A stretch of 10,594 bases of DNA, taken from Acidobacteriaceae bacterium (lineage in GTDB: Bacteria; Acidobacteriota; Terriglobia; Terriglobales; Acidobacteriaceae). Below, piece after piece: positions 1-8,071 of the stretch (the stretch's first letter is position 1; each line of letters opens with the position of its first letter). The DNA is taken from contig JAOAPJ010000140.1 in assembly GCA_025462805.1 (NCBI GenBank), positions 1 to 10,594 on the forward strand, read 5' to 3'. A model generated the notes under the pieces. It ran no database searches and was not told the DNA's origin. It saw nothing but the letters and a program-made list of their open reading frames with translations. The translations under genes and the position numbers were made by a program.

Positions 1-237
1 GAGATCGCGCGTCTCGTCCCCGGCTATGACGTCTCGCGCCTGAACCTCTTCGCTGGTGGCGATGTGCCGACCAAGCTGGTGCAGATCAACACCGCACCCA
101 TCCCGCCGCGTCGCGACCTGGTTCTGCCGGCGGAGGACGCTCTCTTCACCTCAGGCACGCTGGGGCGCTACAGCGCCAAGCTGGGTGAAGTCTACGAATC
201 GCACCGCAAAGCCCCTACGGAGACTGCAGCGGATTAG
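1..237 (+). CDS. nuoG: NADH-quinone oxidoreductase subunit G, C-terminal end (partial)
   Basis: This is the last 78 codons of a gene that enters from the left edge in frame 1 and stops at TAG 235-237. NuoG is the large iron-sulfur, molybdopterin-oxidoreductase-like subunit in the peripheral arm of complex I, where it helps carry electrons from NADH toward quinone. The visible stretch starts EIARLVPGYD, which resembles the segment near the end of the molybdopterin-type domain of NuoG proteins. It continues through a proline- and arginine-containing linker (APIPPRRDLVLPAED) to a short charged tail. No cysteine clusters are visible because those lie upstream. The assignment rests on this short match plus its place directly before nuoH, 41 nt away, which is where nuoG sits in the standard operon. 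Another molybdopterin-family oxidoreductase is possible but much less likely here. Confidence 0.78.
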   Translation, partial: EIARLVPGYDVSRLNLFAGGDVPTKLVQINTAPIPPRRDLVLPAEDALFTSGTLGRYSAKLGEVYESHRKAPTETAAD

Positions 238-278
238 CTGTCGAAGCTGGCATCAGAGAACGAAGAAAGAGAGCCTGA

Positions 279-1337
279 GTGAGTCCGCTGATTTTCCTGC
301 TGTTGAGCGTGGTCAAGATCGCCGTGGTGCTGGTCGTCCTGCTCACCTGCGTCGCTTATACGGTGCTCCTGGAGCGCAAGGTGGTGGGCCGCATTCAGAA
401 CCGCTTCGGCCCCAGCCGCGTCGGTCCCTTCGGGCTGCTGCAGCCGCTGGCCGACGGCGCCAAGCTCTTCCTCAAGGAAGACATCATGCCGGCCGAGGTC
501 TACCGGCCGCTCTACATCCTGGCGCCGGTCATCGCACTCGCGTGCGCATTGCTTTCCATCGCCGTCGTGCCCTTTGGCGCGAACATCAAGTTCCACGGGG
601 TCGATCTATTCGAGATTGCCGATCTCAATATAGGCCTGCTCATCATCCTCGCTGTCACCTCCGTCGGGGTCTACGGCATTGCCCTGTCGGGCTGGGCCTC
701 GAACAACAAGTACTCGCTGCTTGGCTCGCTTCGCTCGAGTGCGCAGATGGTCAGCTACGAACTTGCGCTCGGACTGTCGGTGGTGGGCGTGGTTATGCGT
801 GCCGGCTCGCTCCGGCTGCGCGACATCGTCGACGTCCAGTCCGCGCATGGCCTGATCTCCTGGAACGTCTTCGGCGGCTTTCAGTTCGTCGCCTTCTTCA
901 TCTATCTGATCTCCGCCTATGCCGAGACCAACCGCGCCCCCTTCGATCTGGTCGAGGCAGAGAGCGAGCTGACCGGCGGCTACCACACCGAGTACAGTTC
1001 CATGAAGTTCGCCATGTTCTTCATGGCTGAGTACGCCAACATGATCACGGTGGGCTGCGTGGCCACGCTGCTCTTCTTCGGCGGCTGGACCAGCCCCTTC
1101 GGCAACCTGTTCCCCACCCCGCACTGGATCGTGCTCCAGGCCCTGCTGCCGCTCTTCTGGTTTGTGGTGAAGGTCTTCTTCTTCGTGTTCCTCTACATCT
1201 GGGTGCGCGGCACAACGCCGCGCTTCCGCTATGACCAGTTGATGGGCTTCGGCTGGAAGTTTCTGCTGCCCCTCGCCATCGCGAACATCGTTGTCACCAG
1301 CCTGATCTACACCTACAGATACGGGGCGTCGCAGTGA
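279..1337 (+). CDS. nuoH: NADH-quinone oxidoreductase subunit H
   Basis: NuoH is the membrane subunit at the junction of the two arms of complex I; it forms much of the quinone-binding chamber and the first part of the proton path. The 352-residue product has the expected length and about eight hydrophobic segments. It carries the family hallmarks: ERKVVGRIQNRFGPSRVGP at residues 32-50 and the acidic quinone-cavity loop AETNRAPFDLVEAESELTGG at 215-234, followed by YHTEYSSMKF. The start is GTG 279, because an in-frame TGA at 276-278 rules out anything earlier and the protein then begins at the usual hydrophobic helix. A purine-rich AAGAAAGAGAG lies shortly upstream as a ribosome site. The gene follows nuoG by 41 nt. 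It is followed by nuoJ rather than by nuoI, which is unusual. Confidence 0.97.
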   Translation: MSPLIFLLLSVVKIAVVLVVLLTCVAYTVLLERKVVGRIQNRFGPSRVGPFGLLQPLADGAKLFLKEDIMPAEVYRPLYILAPVIALACALLSIAVVPFGANIKFHGVDLFEIADLNIGLLIILAVTSVGVYGIALSGWASNNKYSLLGSLRSSAQMVSYELALGLSVVGVVMRAGSLRLRDIVDVQSAHGLISWNVFGGFQFVAFFIYLISAYAETNRAPFDLVEAESELTGGYHTEYSSMKFAMFFMAEYANMITVGCVATLLFFGGWTSPFGNLFPTPHWIVLQALLPLFWFVVKVFFFVFLYIWVRGTTPRFRYDQLMGFGWKFLLPLAIANIVVTSLIYTYRYGASQ

Positions 1338-1404
1338 TTTACTATGGGGTTTCTGCGGTCTCCAGTCCCACCCGCCAGCGTATCGGCACGCACCAGATAT
1401 CGGC

Positions 1405-1899
1405 ATGTACCTAGCACTCTTCTTTATCTTCGGAGCACTGTGCATCGGCGGCGCGCTCAACTTGCTGCTGCAGCGCCATCCCATTAACAGCGCGCTCTCG
1501 CTGATCGTGGTAATGACCTCGCTGGCCGTGCTCTACCTGCTGCTCGGCGCGGAGTTCCTCGCGGCCGCGCAGGTCATCGTCTACTCCGGCGCCATCATGG
1601 TGCTGTTCACCTTCGTCATCATGCTGCTCAACGCGGGTGAAGAGGAGCGCACCACCGGCAGCCGCGCCGCATACCTGGTCGGCTTTCCCGGCGTGGCCGC
1701 GCTGGTCGGCCTGCTCACCTACATCTTCCTCTCCGTGCGCGGACCGCTGGGCAATGCGCGGTTGGGCGATGAACTCGTCACCACCGCCGATCTCAGCAAG
1801 GTGCTCTTCCGCGACCTGCTGTTGCCCTTCGAGGTCACTTCGGTCCTCATCCTCATTGCGATCCTCGGCGCCGTCGCGCTGGCGCGCAAGGAGTCCTGA
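1405..1899 (+). CDS. nuoJ: NADH-quinone oxidoreductase subunit J
   Basis: NuoJ is a small membrane subunit of complex I that couples the quinone site to the antiporter-like pumps through a helix whose shape changes during turnover. The 164-residue protein shows about five membrane helices. It contains the conserved third-helix region [20 protein letters not shown], with Gln56 and Tyr60, and then a charged loop NAGEEER. The ATG at 1405 gives the normal N-terminus. The frame is open a little further upstream but offers no ATG, GTG or TTG in the 67-nt gap after nuoH. I see no clear Shine-Dalgarno sequence before this ATG (CCAGATATCGGC precedes it), in contrast to nuoK. The gene ends one base before nuoK. 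Its neighbour upstream would normally be nuoI, which is missing. Confidence 0.96.
   Translation: MYLALFFIFGALCIGGALNLLLQRHPINSALSLIVVMTSLAVLYLLLGAEFLAAAQVIVYSGAIMVLFTFVIMLLNAGEEERTTGSRAAYLVGFPGVAALVGLLTYIFLSVRGPLGNARLGDELVTTADLSKVLFRDLLLPFEVTSVLILIAILGAVALARKES
1888..1893 (+). promoter_or_regulatory. Ribosome binding site of nuoK
   Basis: AAGGAG lies within the last codons of nuoJ, 7 nt before the ATG at 1901. It is the strongest Shine-Dalgarno match in the nuo section of this window. It fixes the nuoK start inside a reading frame that is open well upstream. Confidence 0.8.
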
Positions 1900-1900
1900 C

Positions 1901-2206
1901 ATGGTCGTGCCCATTGCTTACTACCTCGTGCTCAGTGCCATCCTGTTCTCGATCGGCGTAGGCGCCTTTCTGATCAAGCGCAACATCATCACCGTGTTCA
2001 TGTCGATTGAGCTTATGCTCAACGCGGTCAACCTGACCTTTGTCGCCTTCGCCCACCAGTGGCACCGTGTGAACGGGCAGATTTTCGTCTTTTTCGTGAT
2101 GGTGGTGGCGGCGGCCGAGGCTGCCGTGGGGCTGGCCATCATCATCGCTGTCTTCCGCACCCGGAACACGCTCAACGTGGACCAGGTGAACCTGATGAAA
2201 CTATGA
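1901..2206 (+). CDS. nuoK: NADH-quinone oxidoreductase subunit K
   Basis: NuoK is a three-helix membrane subunit related to MrpC of Na+/H+ antiporters; it carries buried glutamates in the proton relay of complex I. The 101-residue product has the usual length. It shows the two key acids: Glu37 in [12 protein letters not shown] and Glu73 in [13 protein letters not shown], which match Glu36 and Glu72 of the E. coli protein. Between them is the typical polar loop [11 protein letters not shown]. The frame is open further upstream, but ATG 1901 has AAGGAG at ideal spacing and gives the family N-terminus. It lies one base after the nuoJ stop. The stop codon TGA 2204-2206 overlaps the nuoL start in an ATGA arrangement, so the two are probably translationally coupled. 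Confidence 0.97.
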   Translation: MVVPIAYYLVLSAILFSIGVGAFLIKRNIITVFMSIELMLNAVNLTFVAFAHQWHRVNGQIFVFFVMVVAAAEAAVGLAIIIAVFRTRNTLNVDQVNLMKL

Positions 2207-4341
2207 ACGACAGCAACCTCCATCTCTGGCTTATCCCTGTCCTGCCCTTCATCGGCTTCCTGCTGAACGGGCTGCTGGGCCGGCGTCTGCCGAAGGCCCT
2301 GGTCTCCGCCATCGCGCTGATCTTCACCGCGGCTCCGTTGCTGCTTGTTCTGCACGCTTACACCGCCTTCTCCGCGCTCTACCTGCCGCACGTGGAGCGT
2401 GTCGGGCCCTGGATCAAGACCTCGGTCTTTCAAGCCGACTTCGCCTTCGCGCTCGATCAGCTCACCCTGGTCATGCTGCTGGTCGTCACCGGCGTTGGTT
2501 TTCTCATCCATATCTACTCGGTCGGCTACATGTCGCATGAGGAGGGCTACTGGCGGTTCTTCGCCTATCTGAACCTCTTCATGTTCTTCATGCTGATCCT
2601 GGTGCTGGCGGAGAACTTCCTGCTGATGTTCGTCGGCTGGGAGGGCGTCGGTCTCGCCTCCTACCTGCTCATTGGCTTCTACTTCCAGAAGCACTCGGCC
2701 GCGAAGGCCGGCATGAAGGCCTTCGTGGTCAACCGCATCGGTGACTTCGGTTTTCTGCTCGCGATGTTCCTGATGATGGTGCACTTCGGCACGCTCAGCT
2801 TTGCCGAGGTCTTCAGCCAGATCGGCCAGCATCCAGAGTGGCAGGGTGGCTTCCTTACCGCCATCGCCCTGCTGCTCGTCCTCGGCGCCACCGGCAAGTC
2901 GGCGCAGATCCCGCTCTACATCTGGCTGCCGGATGCAATGGAAGGTCCCACTCCCGTCTCCGCCCTGATCCACGCCGCGACCATGGTTACTGCCGGCGTC
3001 TACATGGTGGTGCGCTCGCATGTGCTGTTCGACCGCGCGCCACTGGCTCTCACGGTGGTCGCCATCATCGGCGCGGCCACGGCGTTCTTCGCCGCTACAG
3101 TCGGGGTCGTCCAGACCGATATCAAACGCGTCCTCGCCTACTCCACCATCTCGCAGCTCGGTTACATGTTCCTGGCCTGCGGCGCGGCAGCGTACTCGGC
3201 CGCCATATTCCATCTGGTGACCCACGCGTTCTTCAAGGCGCTGCTCTTCCTTGCCGCCGGCTCGGTCATTCACGCTGTGGGCGGCGAGCAGGACATGCGC
3301 GCTATGGGCGGTCTGCGGAAATATATCCCGGTCACCTTCTGGACCATGACCATGGGCGTCTTCGCCATCTCCGGGTTCCCGCCCTTCGCTGGCTTCTTCT
3401 CGAAGGACGTCATCCTTGCCGAGGTCTTCCGCTCACCAAACGGCGGTCCGCTGCTCTGGGCAGTTGGTCTGGTCACTGCCGCGATCACCTCTTTCTACAT
3501 GTTCAGGCTCTGGTATATGACCTTCTTCGGCAAGCTGCGGCTGGAGACGGCCAGCCCGGAGGCGCACCACGCCGAGTCGCAGGAAGAGCACCACGGATCG
3601 GCCGCCATGGACTACGTTCCGGACGAGGTTCACGCCCACGACATCCACGGGAGCCCTCATGGCATTCACGAGTCTCCCGGATCCATGCTCGTTCCGCTGC
3701 TGATCCTCGCCTTTCTCTCCATAACCGGCGGGTGGATCGGCATCCCGCACTCGCTGGGTGGCGGCGATCGCTTCGGACACTTCCTCGAACCGATCACGCA
3801 CGGCGTTGGCGCACCGCCTTCCTTCGAGCAGGTCTCGATCGCGATGCGCACCACTGGCACCATGCCGGTCACCGAGCCTGCGCAGAAGCCCGAAGACCCA
3901 CAGACGGAACGCATGCTGACCGGCTGCTCCGTGCTGGCAGCGCTGATCGGGCTGCTGCTTGCGGACACACTCTACCGGCGTAAGCCGCATCTGCCCGCGA
4001 AGATCGCCGAGAACTCGCGTGCCCTCTATGGCCTGCTCGCGAACAAGTACTGGGTCGACGAGATCTACGGCCTGCTCATCGTCAAACCCCTGCTCGTGCT
4101 GGCGCGCTACGGGCTTTGGGGCGCTGTCGATCGCGGCATCATCGGCGGTGGCGGCCGTGTGCTGGCCGGAGGCGCCCAGGGCGTCGGCGCGGTGTTGCGG
4201 CGCATGCAGTCGGGCAACATCCGCTCCTATGCCGGCTGGCTCGCCATCGGGGCAGCCATCATCCTGCTGCTCTCCTTTTTCGGCTTCGGAGCGCACCTGC
4301 ATAGCCTTCCCGGACACGGGCTGGGGGCGCAACAGCCATGA
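2203..4341 (+). CDS. nuoL: NADH-quinone oxidoreductase subunit L
   Basis: NuoL is the distal antiporter-like proton pump of complex I, with a long lateral helix at its C-terminus that braces the membrane arm. The product is 712 residues, against 613 in E. coli. Pump residues are intact: Glu147 in [14 protein letters not shown], Lys232 in [20 protein letters not shown], His257, His337/His341/Lys345 in [19 protein letters not shown], and Lys401-Asp402 in FFSKDV. The extra length includes a histidine-rich loop (nine His in residues 455-489) and a long stretch before the C-terminal [10 protein letters not shown] segment and last helix. The start is ATG 2203, in an ATGA overlap with the nuoK stop. 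The frame is open back to 2059, but that upstream part is nuoK in another frame and has no NuoL-like sequence. The stop overlaps the nuoM start in the same ATGA manner. Confidence 0.97.
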   Translation: MNDSNLHLWLIPVLPFIGFLLNGLLGRRLPKALVSAIALIFTAAPLLLVLHAYTAFSALYLPHVERVGPWIKTSVFQADFAFALDQLTLVMLLVVTGVGFLIHIYSVGYMSHEEGYWRFFAYLNLFMFFMLILVLAENFLLMFVGWEGVGLASYLLIGFYFQKHSAAKAGMKAFVVNRIGDFGFLLAMFLMMVHFGTLSFAEVFSQIGQHPEWQGGFLTAIALLLVLGATGKSAQIPLYIWLPDAMEGPTPVSALIHAATMVTAGVYMVVRSHVLFDRAPLALTVVAIIGAATAFFAATVGVVQTDIKRVLAYSTISQLGYMFLACGAAAYSAAIFHLVTHAFFKALLFLAAGSVIHAVGGEQDMRAMGGLRKYIPVTFWTMTMGVFAISGFPPFAGFFSKDVILAEVFRSPNGGPLLWAVGLVTAAITSFYMFRLWYMTFFGKLRLETASPEAHHAESQEEHHGSAAMDYVPDEVHAHDIHGSPHGIHESPGSMLVPLLILAFLSITGGWIGIPHSLGGGDRFGHFLEPITHGVGAPPSFEQVSIAMRTTGTMPVTEPAQKPEDPQTERMLTGCSVLAALIGLLLADTLYRRKPHLPAKIAENSRALYGLLANKYWVDEIYGLLIVKPLLVLARYGLWGAVDRGIIGGGGRVLAGGAQGVGAVLRRMQSGNIRSYAGWLAIGAAIILLLSFFGFGAHLHSLPGHGLGAQQP

Positions 4342-5870
4342 CCGGCCTTGACCACACCATCCTCACCTGGATCCTGCTGGTTCCCGCCATCGGCGCAGTG
4401 ATCCTCTCGCTCCTGCCCGACCGCGGCAAGCTCGTTCAGCTCTGGACGCTGCTTGTTGCGCTCGTGACCTTCGGGCTGACCCTGCACCTGCCCGCACACT
4501 TCGACTACGCGCACAGCGGACCGCAATTCGAAATCAATCGCCTCTGGATTCTCTCGCCACCCATCCACTACCACGTCGGCGTAGACGGACTCTCCATGTG
4601 GCTGGTCGTGCTCACCGGCTTCCTCGCGCCTATCGGTGTGCTCGCCTCGTGGAACGCGATCAGCACGCGCGTGAAAGAGTTTTACGGCTTGTTCCTGCTG
4701 CAGCAGACGGCGATGCTCGGCGTGTTCCTCGCGCTGGACCTGATGGTCTATTACGCCTTCTGGGAGCTGTCGCTCGTCCCCATGGCTATCACCATTGCCA
4801 TGTTTGGCCGTGACCCCAGCGGCCGCAACAGCTCACGCGCCGCGATCAAGTTCTTCCTCTACACCTTCATCCCGTCCGCACTCTTCCTGGTCGGCATTCT
4901 CGCGCTCTATGCGCGCACCGGTACCTTCGACTTCTTCACCCTGCAGGCCGTGCTCGAGCAGCATCCGACTCTCTTCTCCGCCGACGCTCTCCAGTGGATT
5001 TCGCTCGCCTTCCTGGTCGCCTTCGCGGTGAAGGTTCCCGTCTTCCCGCTGCATGGCTGGCTCAGTGACGCCTTCGCTGAAGCTCCTACCGCCATGGCCA
5101 TGATCCTCGCTGGCAAGCTCGGCCTCTACTCGCTCATCCGCTTCCACCTCGGGCTCTTCCCTGCCCAGGCGCGCCAGGTCGCTCCTGTGATGATCACGCT
5201 CGCTGTCATCGGTATTCTCTACGGCGCACTGGTGGCCCTGGTGCAGTTCGACCTGAAGCGCCTCTTAGCCTTCGGCACCGTCTCCAGCCTCAGCTTCTGC
5301 ACGCTGGGCATCTACACCTTCGCCGTCAACGGCCTCGACGGCGCTGTCTTTCACGTGCTCAGCGAATCGATTGCCGCCGCAGCAATGCTGGTCCTGCTCG
5401 GCATTCTCTATGAGCGCTACGGCACCTACGACCTCACCCGCTACGGCGGCCTGGCGGGGAGGATGCCGCGGCTGGCCACGCTCTTCGTCATCACCGTGCT
5501 CGCCCTCATCGGCCTGCCGATTCTCAACGGCTTCGTGGGCGAGTTCCTTACCCTGTCGAGCGGCTTCGCCACCAGCCACCTCTGGGGTGCGCTGGGCACC
5601 GCAGGCGTGATCCTCAGCGCAGGGTACATGCTGTGGATGGTGCAACGCGTCTTCTACGGTCCGGAGTCGCCGCTGGTGCATCGCGCGCCGGTGCGGGATC
5701 TGGTCGCGCGGGAACACCTAACGCTCTGGCCCATGGCCGTGCTCATGCTCGTCATGGGAGTCGCCTCGCCGTATTGGATCCGCGCCATCGACCACGGCGT
5801 ACACGCCTTGAGCAATACGCCAGCTCCCGCGCATGCGGCCGCCACTGCGGCCGGCGGGGGTGTGGAATGA
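4338..5870 (+). CDS. nuoM: NADH-quinone oxidoreductase subunit M (divergent type)
   Basis: NuoM is the middle antiporter-like pump of complex I. The 510-residue product has about 14 membrane helices. It keeps family motifs: [18 protein letters not shown], the helix with Glu143 (FWELSLVPM), Lys232 in [13 protein letters not shown] with His239, DLKRLLAF, and Glu402 in [10 protein letters not shown]. It departs from the best-known NuoM proteins in the second half. By my unaided alignment the segment [12 protein letters not shown] around Lys260 is three residues shorter than usual. The two channel histidines known from E. coli (His322 and His348) are replaced by Ser317 (TVSSLSF) and Glu343 ([10 protein letters not shown]). 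Such variants seem to occur in acidobacterial complex I, as far as I recall. The ATG overlaps the nuoL stop, and a GGGGG run 10 nt upstream is a weak ribosome site. The tail is Ala/Pro-rich. Confidence 0.95.
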   Translation: MTGLDHTILTWILLVPAIGAVILSLLPDRGKLVQLWTLLVALVTFGLTLHLPAHFDYAHSGPQFEINRLWILSPPIHYHVGVDGLSMWLVVLTGFLAPIGVLASWNAISTRVKEFYGLFLLQQTAMLGVFLALDLMVYYAFWELSLVPMAITIAMFGRDPSGRNSSRAAIKFFLYTFIPSALFLVGILALYARTGTFDFFTLQAVLEQHPTLFSADALQWISLAFLVAFAVKVPVFPLHGWLSDAFAEAPTAMAMILAGKLGLYSLIRFHLGLFPAQARQVAPVMITLAVIGILYGALVALVQFDLKRLLAFGTVSSLSFCTLGIYTFAVNGLDGAVFHVLSESIAAAAMLVLLGILYERYGTYDLTRYGGLAGRMPRLATLFVITVLALIGLPILNGFVGEFLTLSSGFATSHLWGALGTAGVILSAGYMLWMVQRVFYGPESPLVHRAPVRDLVAREHLTLWPMAVLMLVMGVASPYWIRAIDHGVHALSNTPAPAHAAATAAGGGVE

Positions 5871-7387
5871 ACATGCAATTGGCGCGCATCCTCCCTGAGG
5901 TCATCCTCACGCTCGGCGGCGTCGTGATCATGCTGATCGATCCGCTGCTGCCGCGCACGACCACGCGCAAGCTGATCGGCTGGCTCAGCGTCGCGTTCGT
6001 GCTTGCCTCGCTCGCCGCCAGCGTGTGGCAACTCTCTCTCCCGGCCGGCACTGCCTATTTCGGCGTGGTGCAGACCGATGCTTTCAGCGGCTTCTTCCAC
6101 CTGCTGATCTGCGGAACGGTGCTGGTGGCAGTGCTCGCGGCCATCGACTCTGCACGGCCGGATGCGGCAGACATGGGCGAGTACTTCGCCCTGATCCTCT
6201 TCGGCAGCGTGGGCATGCTGCTGATGACCTCGGCCGTCGAACTGCTGCTGGTCTTCATCGGCCTTGAAATCTCGTCCATCTCGACGTACATCCTTGCGGG
6301 ATACCGCAAGCGTACTGGCAGGAGTCCCGAAGCGGCTATCAAGTACTTCCTGCTCGGATCGTTTGCCACGGCATTTTTCCTCTACGGAATCGCGCTGACC
6401 TTCGGCGCGACCGGCACCACGCGCATCGCGGAGATCGCCGCGGCCTTGCCCCACACCTCCACTCCGATCCTCGCCTGGACCGCGATCGGTCTCATCCTTA
6501 TTGGGCTCGGCTTCAAGGTCTCGGCCGCGCCCTTCCATGTGTGGACACCCGACGTCTACGAGGGTGCACCCTCTCCCACCGTAGCCCTGATGTCCACCGC
6601 ACCGAAAGCCGCAGCCTTTGCGGTGCTGCTGCGTATCTTCTATGGCGCGTATCCCTCGCTCCAGCAGCACTGGTGGGGACTCTTTTGGGTGTTGGCCGCG
6701 CTGTCCATGACCCTGGGCAACCTGGCTGCGCTGCGCCAGCAGAGCGTCAAGCGCATGCTCGCCTATTCGTCCATCGCGCACGCGGGCTACTTGCTGGTCG
6801 CCTTCACCAGCTTCTCGCCGCAGGCAGTGGCGGCCGCCAGCTTCTATGCGCTCTGCTATGTCGCCATGAACGTCGGCATCTTCGCCATCATCAGTCATGC
6901 TGGCGGCTATAACGAGGAGCTGTGGTCGATTGCCGACTACCGCGGCCTCGCCTATCGTGCGCCGGTGCTCGCTGGAGCCATGGCCTTCTTCCTGCTCTCG
7001 CTGATCGGAATTCCCTTCACGGGTGGGTTCTTCGCCAAGTTCTATGTCTTCTCCGCCGCCCTGCAGCAGGGGATGACCGGCCTCGCCATCATTGGCCTTC
7101 TGAACAGCGGTATCGCCTGCTTCTACTACCTGCGCCTGCTGACCGCCATTTACACCAAACCGGCGGAGGGCTCTCCCGTGATGGCCGTGCCACGCATGTC
7201 CCTGACACTCGGGCTCGCCATCCTGCTGTCCGCTTCGGCCACGCTGCTGCTCGGCGTGGTGCCGCGCGGCTCCCTCGACCTGGCGCAGCGCGGCGCACGC
7301 ATCCTGCTTCCGGACGGCGTCTCGCCTTTCGCGGCGGAGGAGCCGGCCGCTGTTCCGGTCAGCGCTCCCGCTCCAAAGGGCGAGTAA
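5867..7387 (+). CDS. nuoN: NADH-quinone oxidoreductase subunit N
   Basis: NuoN is the antiporter-like pump nearest the quinone end of the complex I membrane arm. The 506-residue product shows about 14 helices and the standard residues: Glu134 in [17 protein letters not shown], Lys217 and His224 in [20 protein letters not shown], Lys247 in STAPKAAAF, Lys295 in [18 protein letters not shown] with His305, and Lys391 in [10 protein letters not shown]. The start is ATG 5867, in an ATGA overlap with the nuoM stop. A second ATG two codons later is also possible. The last 25 or so residues are Ala/Pro-rich and probably an unstructured tail. It is the last gene of the operon: the stop is only 3 nt from the stop of the convergent permease gene. 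The final codons for Lys-Gly-Glu-stop form one arm of a palindrome. Confidence 0.97.
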   Translation: MNMQLARILPEVILTLGGVVIMLIDPLLPRTTTRKLIGWLSVAFVLASLAASVWQLSLPAGTAYFGVVQTDAFSGFFHLLICGTVLVAVLAAIDSARPDAADMGEYFALILFGSVGMLLMTSAVELLLVFIGLEISSISTYILAGYRKRTGRSPEAAIKYFLLGSFATAFFLYGIALTFGATGTTRIAEIAAALPHTSTPILAWTAIGLILIGLGFKVSAAPFHVWTPDVYEGAPSPTVALMSTAPKAAAFAVLLRIFYGAYPSLQQHWWGLFWVLAALSMTLGNLAALRQQSVKRMLAYSSIAHAGYLLVAFTSFSPQAVAAASFYALCYVAMNVGIFAIISHAGGYNEELWSIADYRGLAYRAPVLAGAMAFFLLSLIGIPFTGGFFAKFYVFSAALQQGMTGLAIIGLLNSGIACFYYLRLLTAIYTKPAEGSPVMAVPRMSLTLGLAILLSASATLLLGVVPRGSLDLAQRGARILLPDGVSPFAAEEPAAVPVSAPAPKGE

Positions 7388-7402
7388 CCCTTACTCGCTC
7401 TT
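7376..7402. terminator. Palindrome spanning both convergent stop codons; possible two-way terminator
   Basis: AAGGGCGAGTAA (7376-7387) and TTACTCGCTCTT (7391-7402) pair over 12 positions, with one G.U on the plus-strand RNA, around a CCC loop. Eight central pairs are perfect on both strands. The arms are the last four codons of nuoN (Lys-Gly-Glu-stop) and of the permease gene (Lys-Ser-Glu-stop). No U tract follows in either direction; the minus-strand RNA has only UUUGG after the stem. It is therefore not a textbook intrinsic terminator, but it is the only hairpin at the meeting point of two operons and could stop or pause both. Confidence 0.5.
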
Positions 7403-8071
7403 CAGTCTCAAGTCGCGGCGCTCGAAGATCCTGGCAGCCGCTTCGAAGATCCCGAGGCTCAGCAGCAGCGCCTCCGGTGTTCCCGCAGCGAAGACCAGCC
7501 TGACCTGCTCTGTTGCAGGCCCACTCAGCAGGATCTGCAGCAATCGCGTCAGCGCGGCCTGGACGCCCTCGGGCAGCAGCAAGGGTACGCTCACGATTCC
7601 CAGGCTCAACATTCCCGACACAACGCCCGGCAGCACGAGCGAGCAGAGAACTGCGACGGATGCAGTCATTAAACCGAGCAGCAAGAGGGCGCCGAGCATC
7701 TGTGCCAGCATCGATGCCGGCGCACGCAACAACAGTCCGGTCAACGCCAGGTCCACGATGTAGGCCAGCAGCGGCAACACTGCGGTAAGCCACAGCGCGC
7801 CGAGATACTGTCGCCGGCTGACAGCACGCGAGAGTACCAGCATGATGCGGCGAGAGCGTTGCTCATTGCCGAGCAGCGCCCCACCCGTAAAGGAGACGAG
7901 CGCCAATCCGTAGATGGCCTCCTGCTGCAGCGCAACCTCGACATCGTCGATCGCGGGATGAGGACCGCCCAACAGCAGCAGGGCTGCCATTCCCCAAGGC
8001 CACAACACCAGCAGCAGCCATAGCCAGCGATTGGCCCACAACAGTTGTTGAGCGATCCGCAGGCTCTTCAC
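7391..8071 (-). CDS. ABC-2 type transporter permease
   Basis: This is probably the membrane subunit of an ABC exporter whose ATPase is the gene just before it. The 226-residue product is hydrophobic, with about five to six helices: roughly residues 16-35, 53-68, 90-115, 121-147, 150-167 and possibly one more. It has the ABC-2 style cytoplasmic stretch GNEQRSRRIMLVLSRAVSRR (68-87) after the second helix, and ends IFERRDLRLKSE, a charged end often seen in this group. The start is GTG 8071: it overlaps the ATPase stop as GTGA, has AGGGGA 9 nt upstream, and gives a hydrophilic end followed by the first helix. A longer open frame to 8203 only covers the ATPase C-terminus. The substrate is unknown. 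The gene converges on nuoN with a 3-nt gap. Confidence 0.82.
   Translation of the reverse strand: MKSLRIAQQLLWANRWLWLLLVLWPWGMAALLLLGGPHPAIDDVEVALQQEAIYGLALVSFTGGALLGNEQRSRRIMLVLSRAVSRRQYLGALWLTAVLPLLAYIVDLALTGLLLRAPASMLAQMLGALLLLGLMTASVAVLCSLVLPGVVSGMLSLGIVSVPLLLPEGVQAALTRLLQILLSGPATEQVRLVFAAGTPEALLLSLGIFEAAARIFERRDLRLKSE

Noticed and set aside
1338..1404. Short open frame from an ATG at 1344 in the nuoH-nuoJ gap, considered as a nuoI remnant.
   Set aside because: It has no cysteines and runs into nuoJ in another frame; nothing in it resembles a ferredoxin-type subunit.
2059..2202. Possible 48-residue N-terminal extension of NuoL, since its frame is open upstream.
   Set aside because: This stretch is nuoK read in another frame, has no NuoL-like sequence, and the ATG at 2203 overlaps the nuoK stop as the neighbouring gene pairs do.
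1921..3273. A 450-codon open frame on the minus strand opposite nuoK and nuoL, and similar long ones opposite nuoH, nuoM and nuoN.
   Set aside because: They are extremely rich in Asp, Glu, Gln, His and Gly, which is what the complement of hydrophobic membrane-protein codons gives in GC-rich DNA. None has a recognisable domain, and the plus-strand genes are certain.
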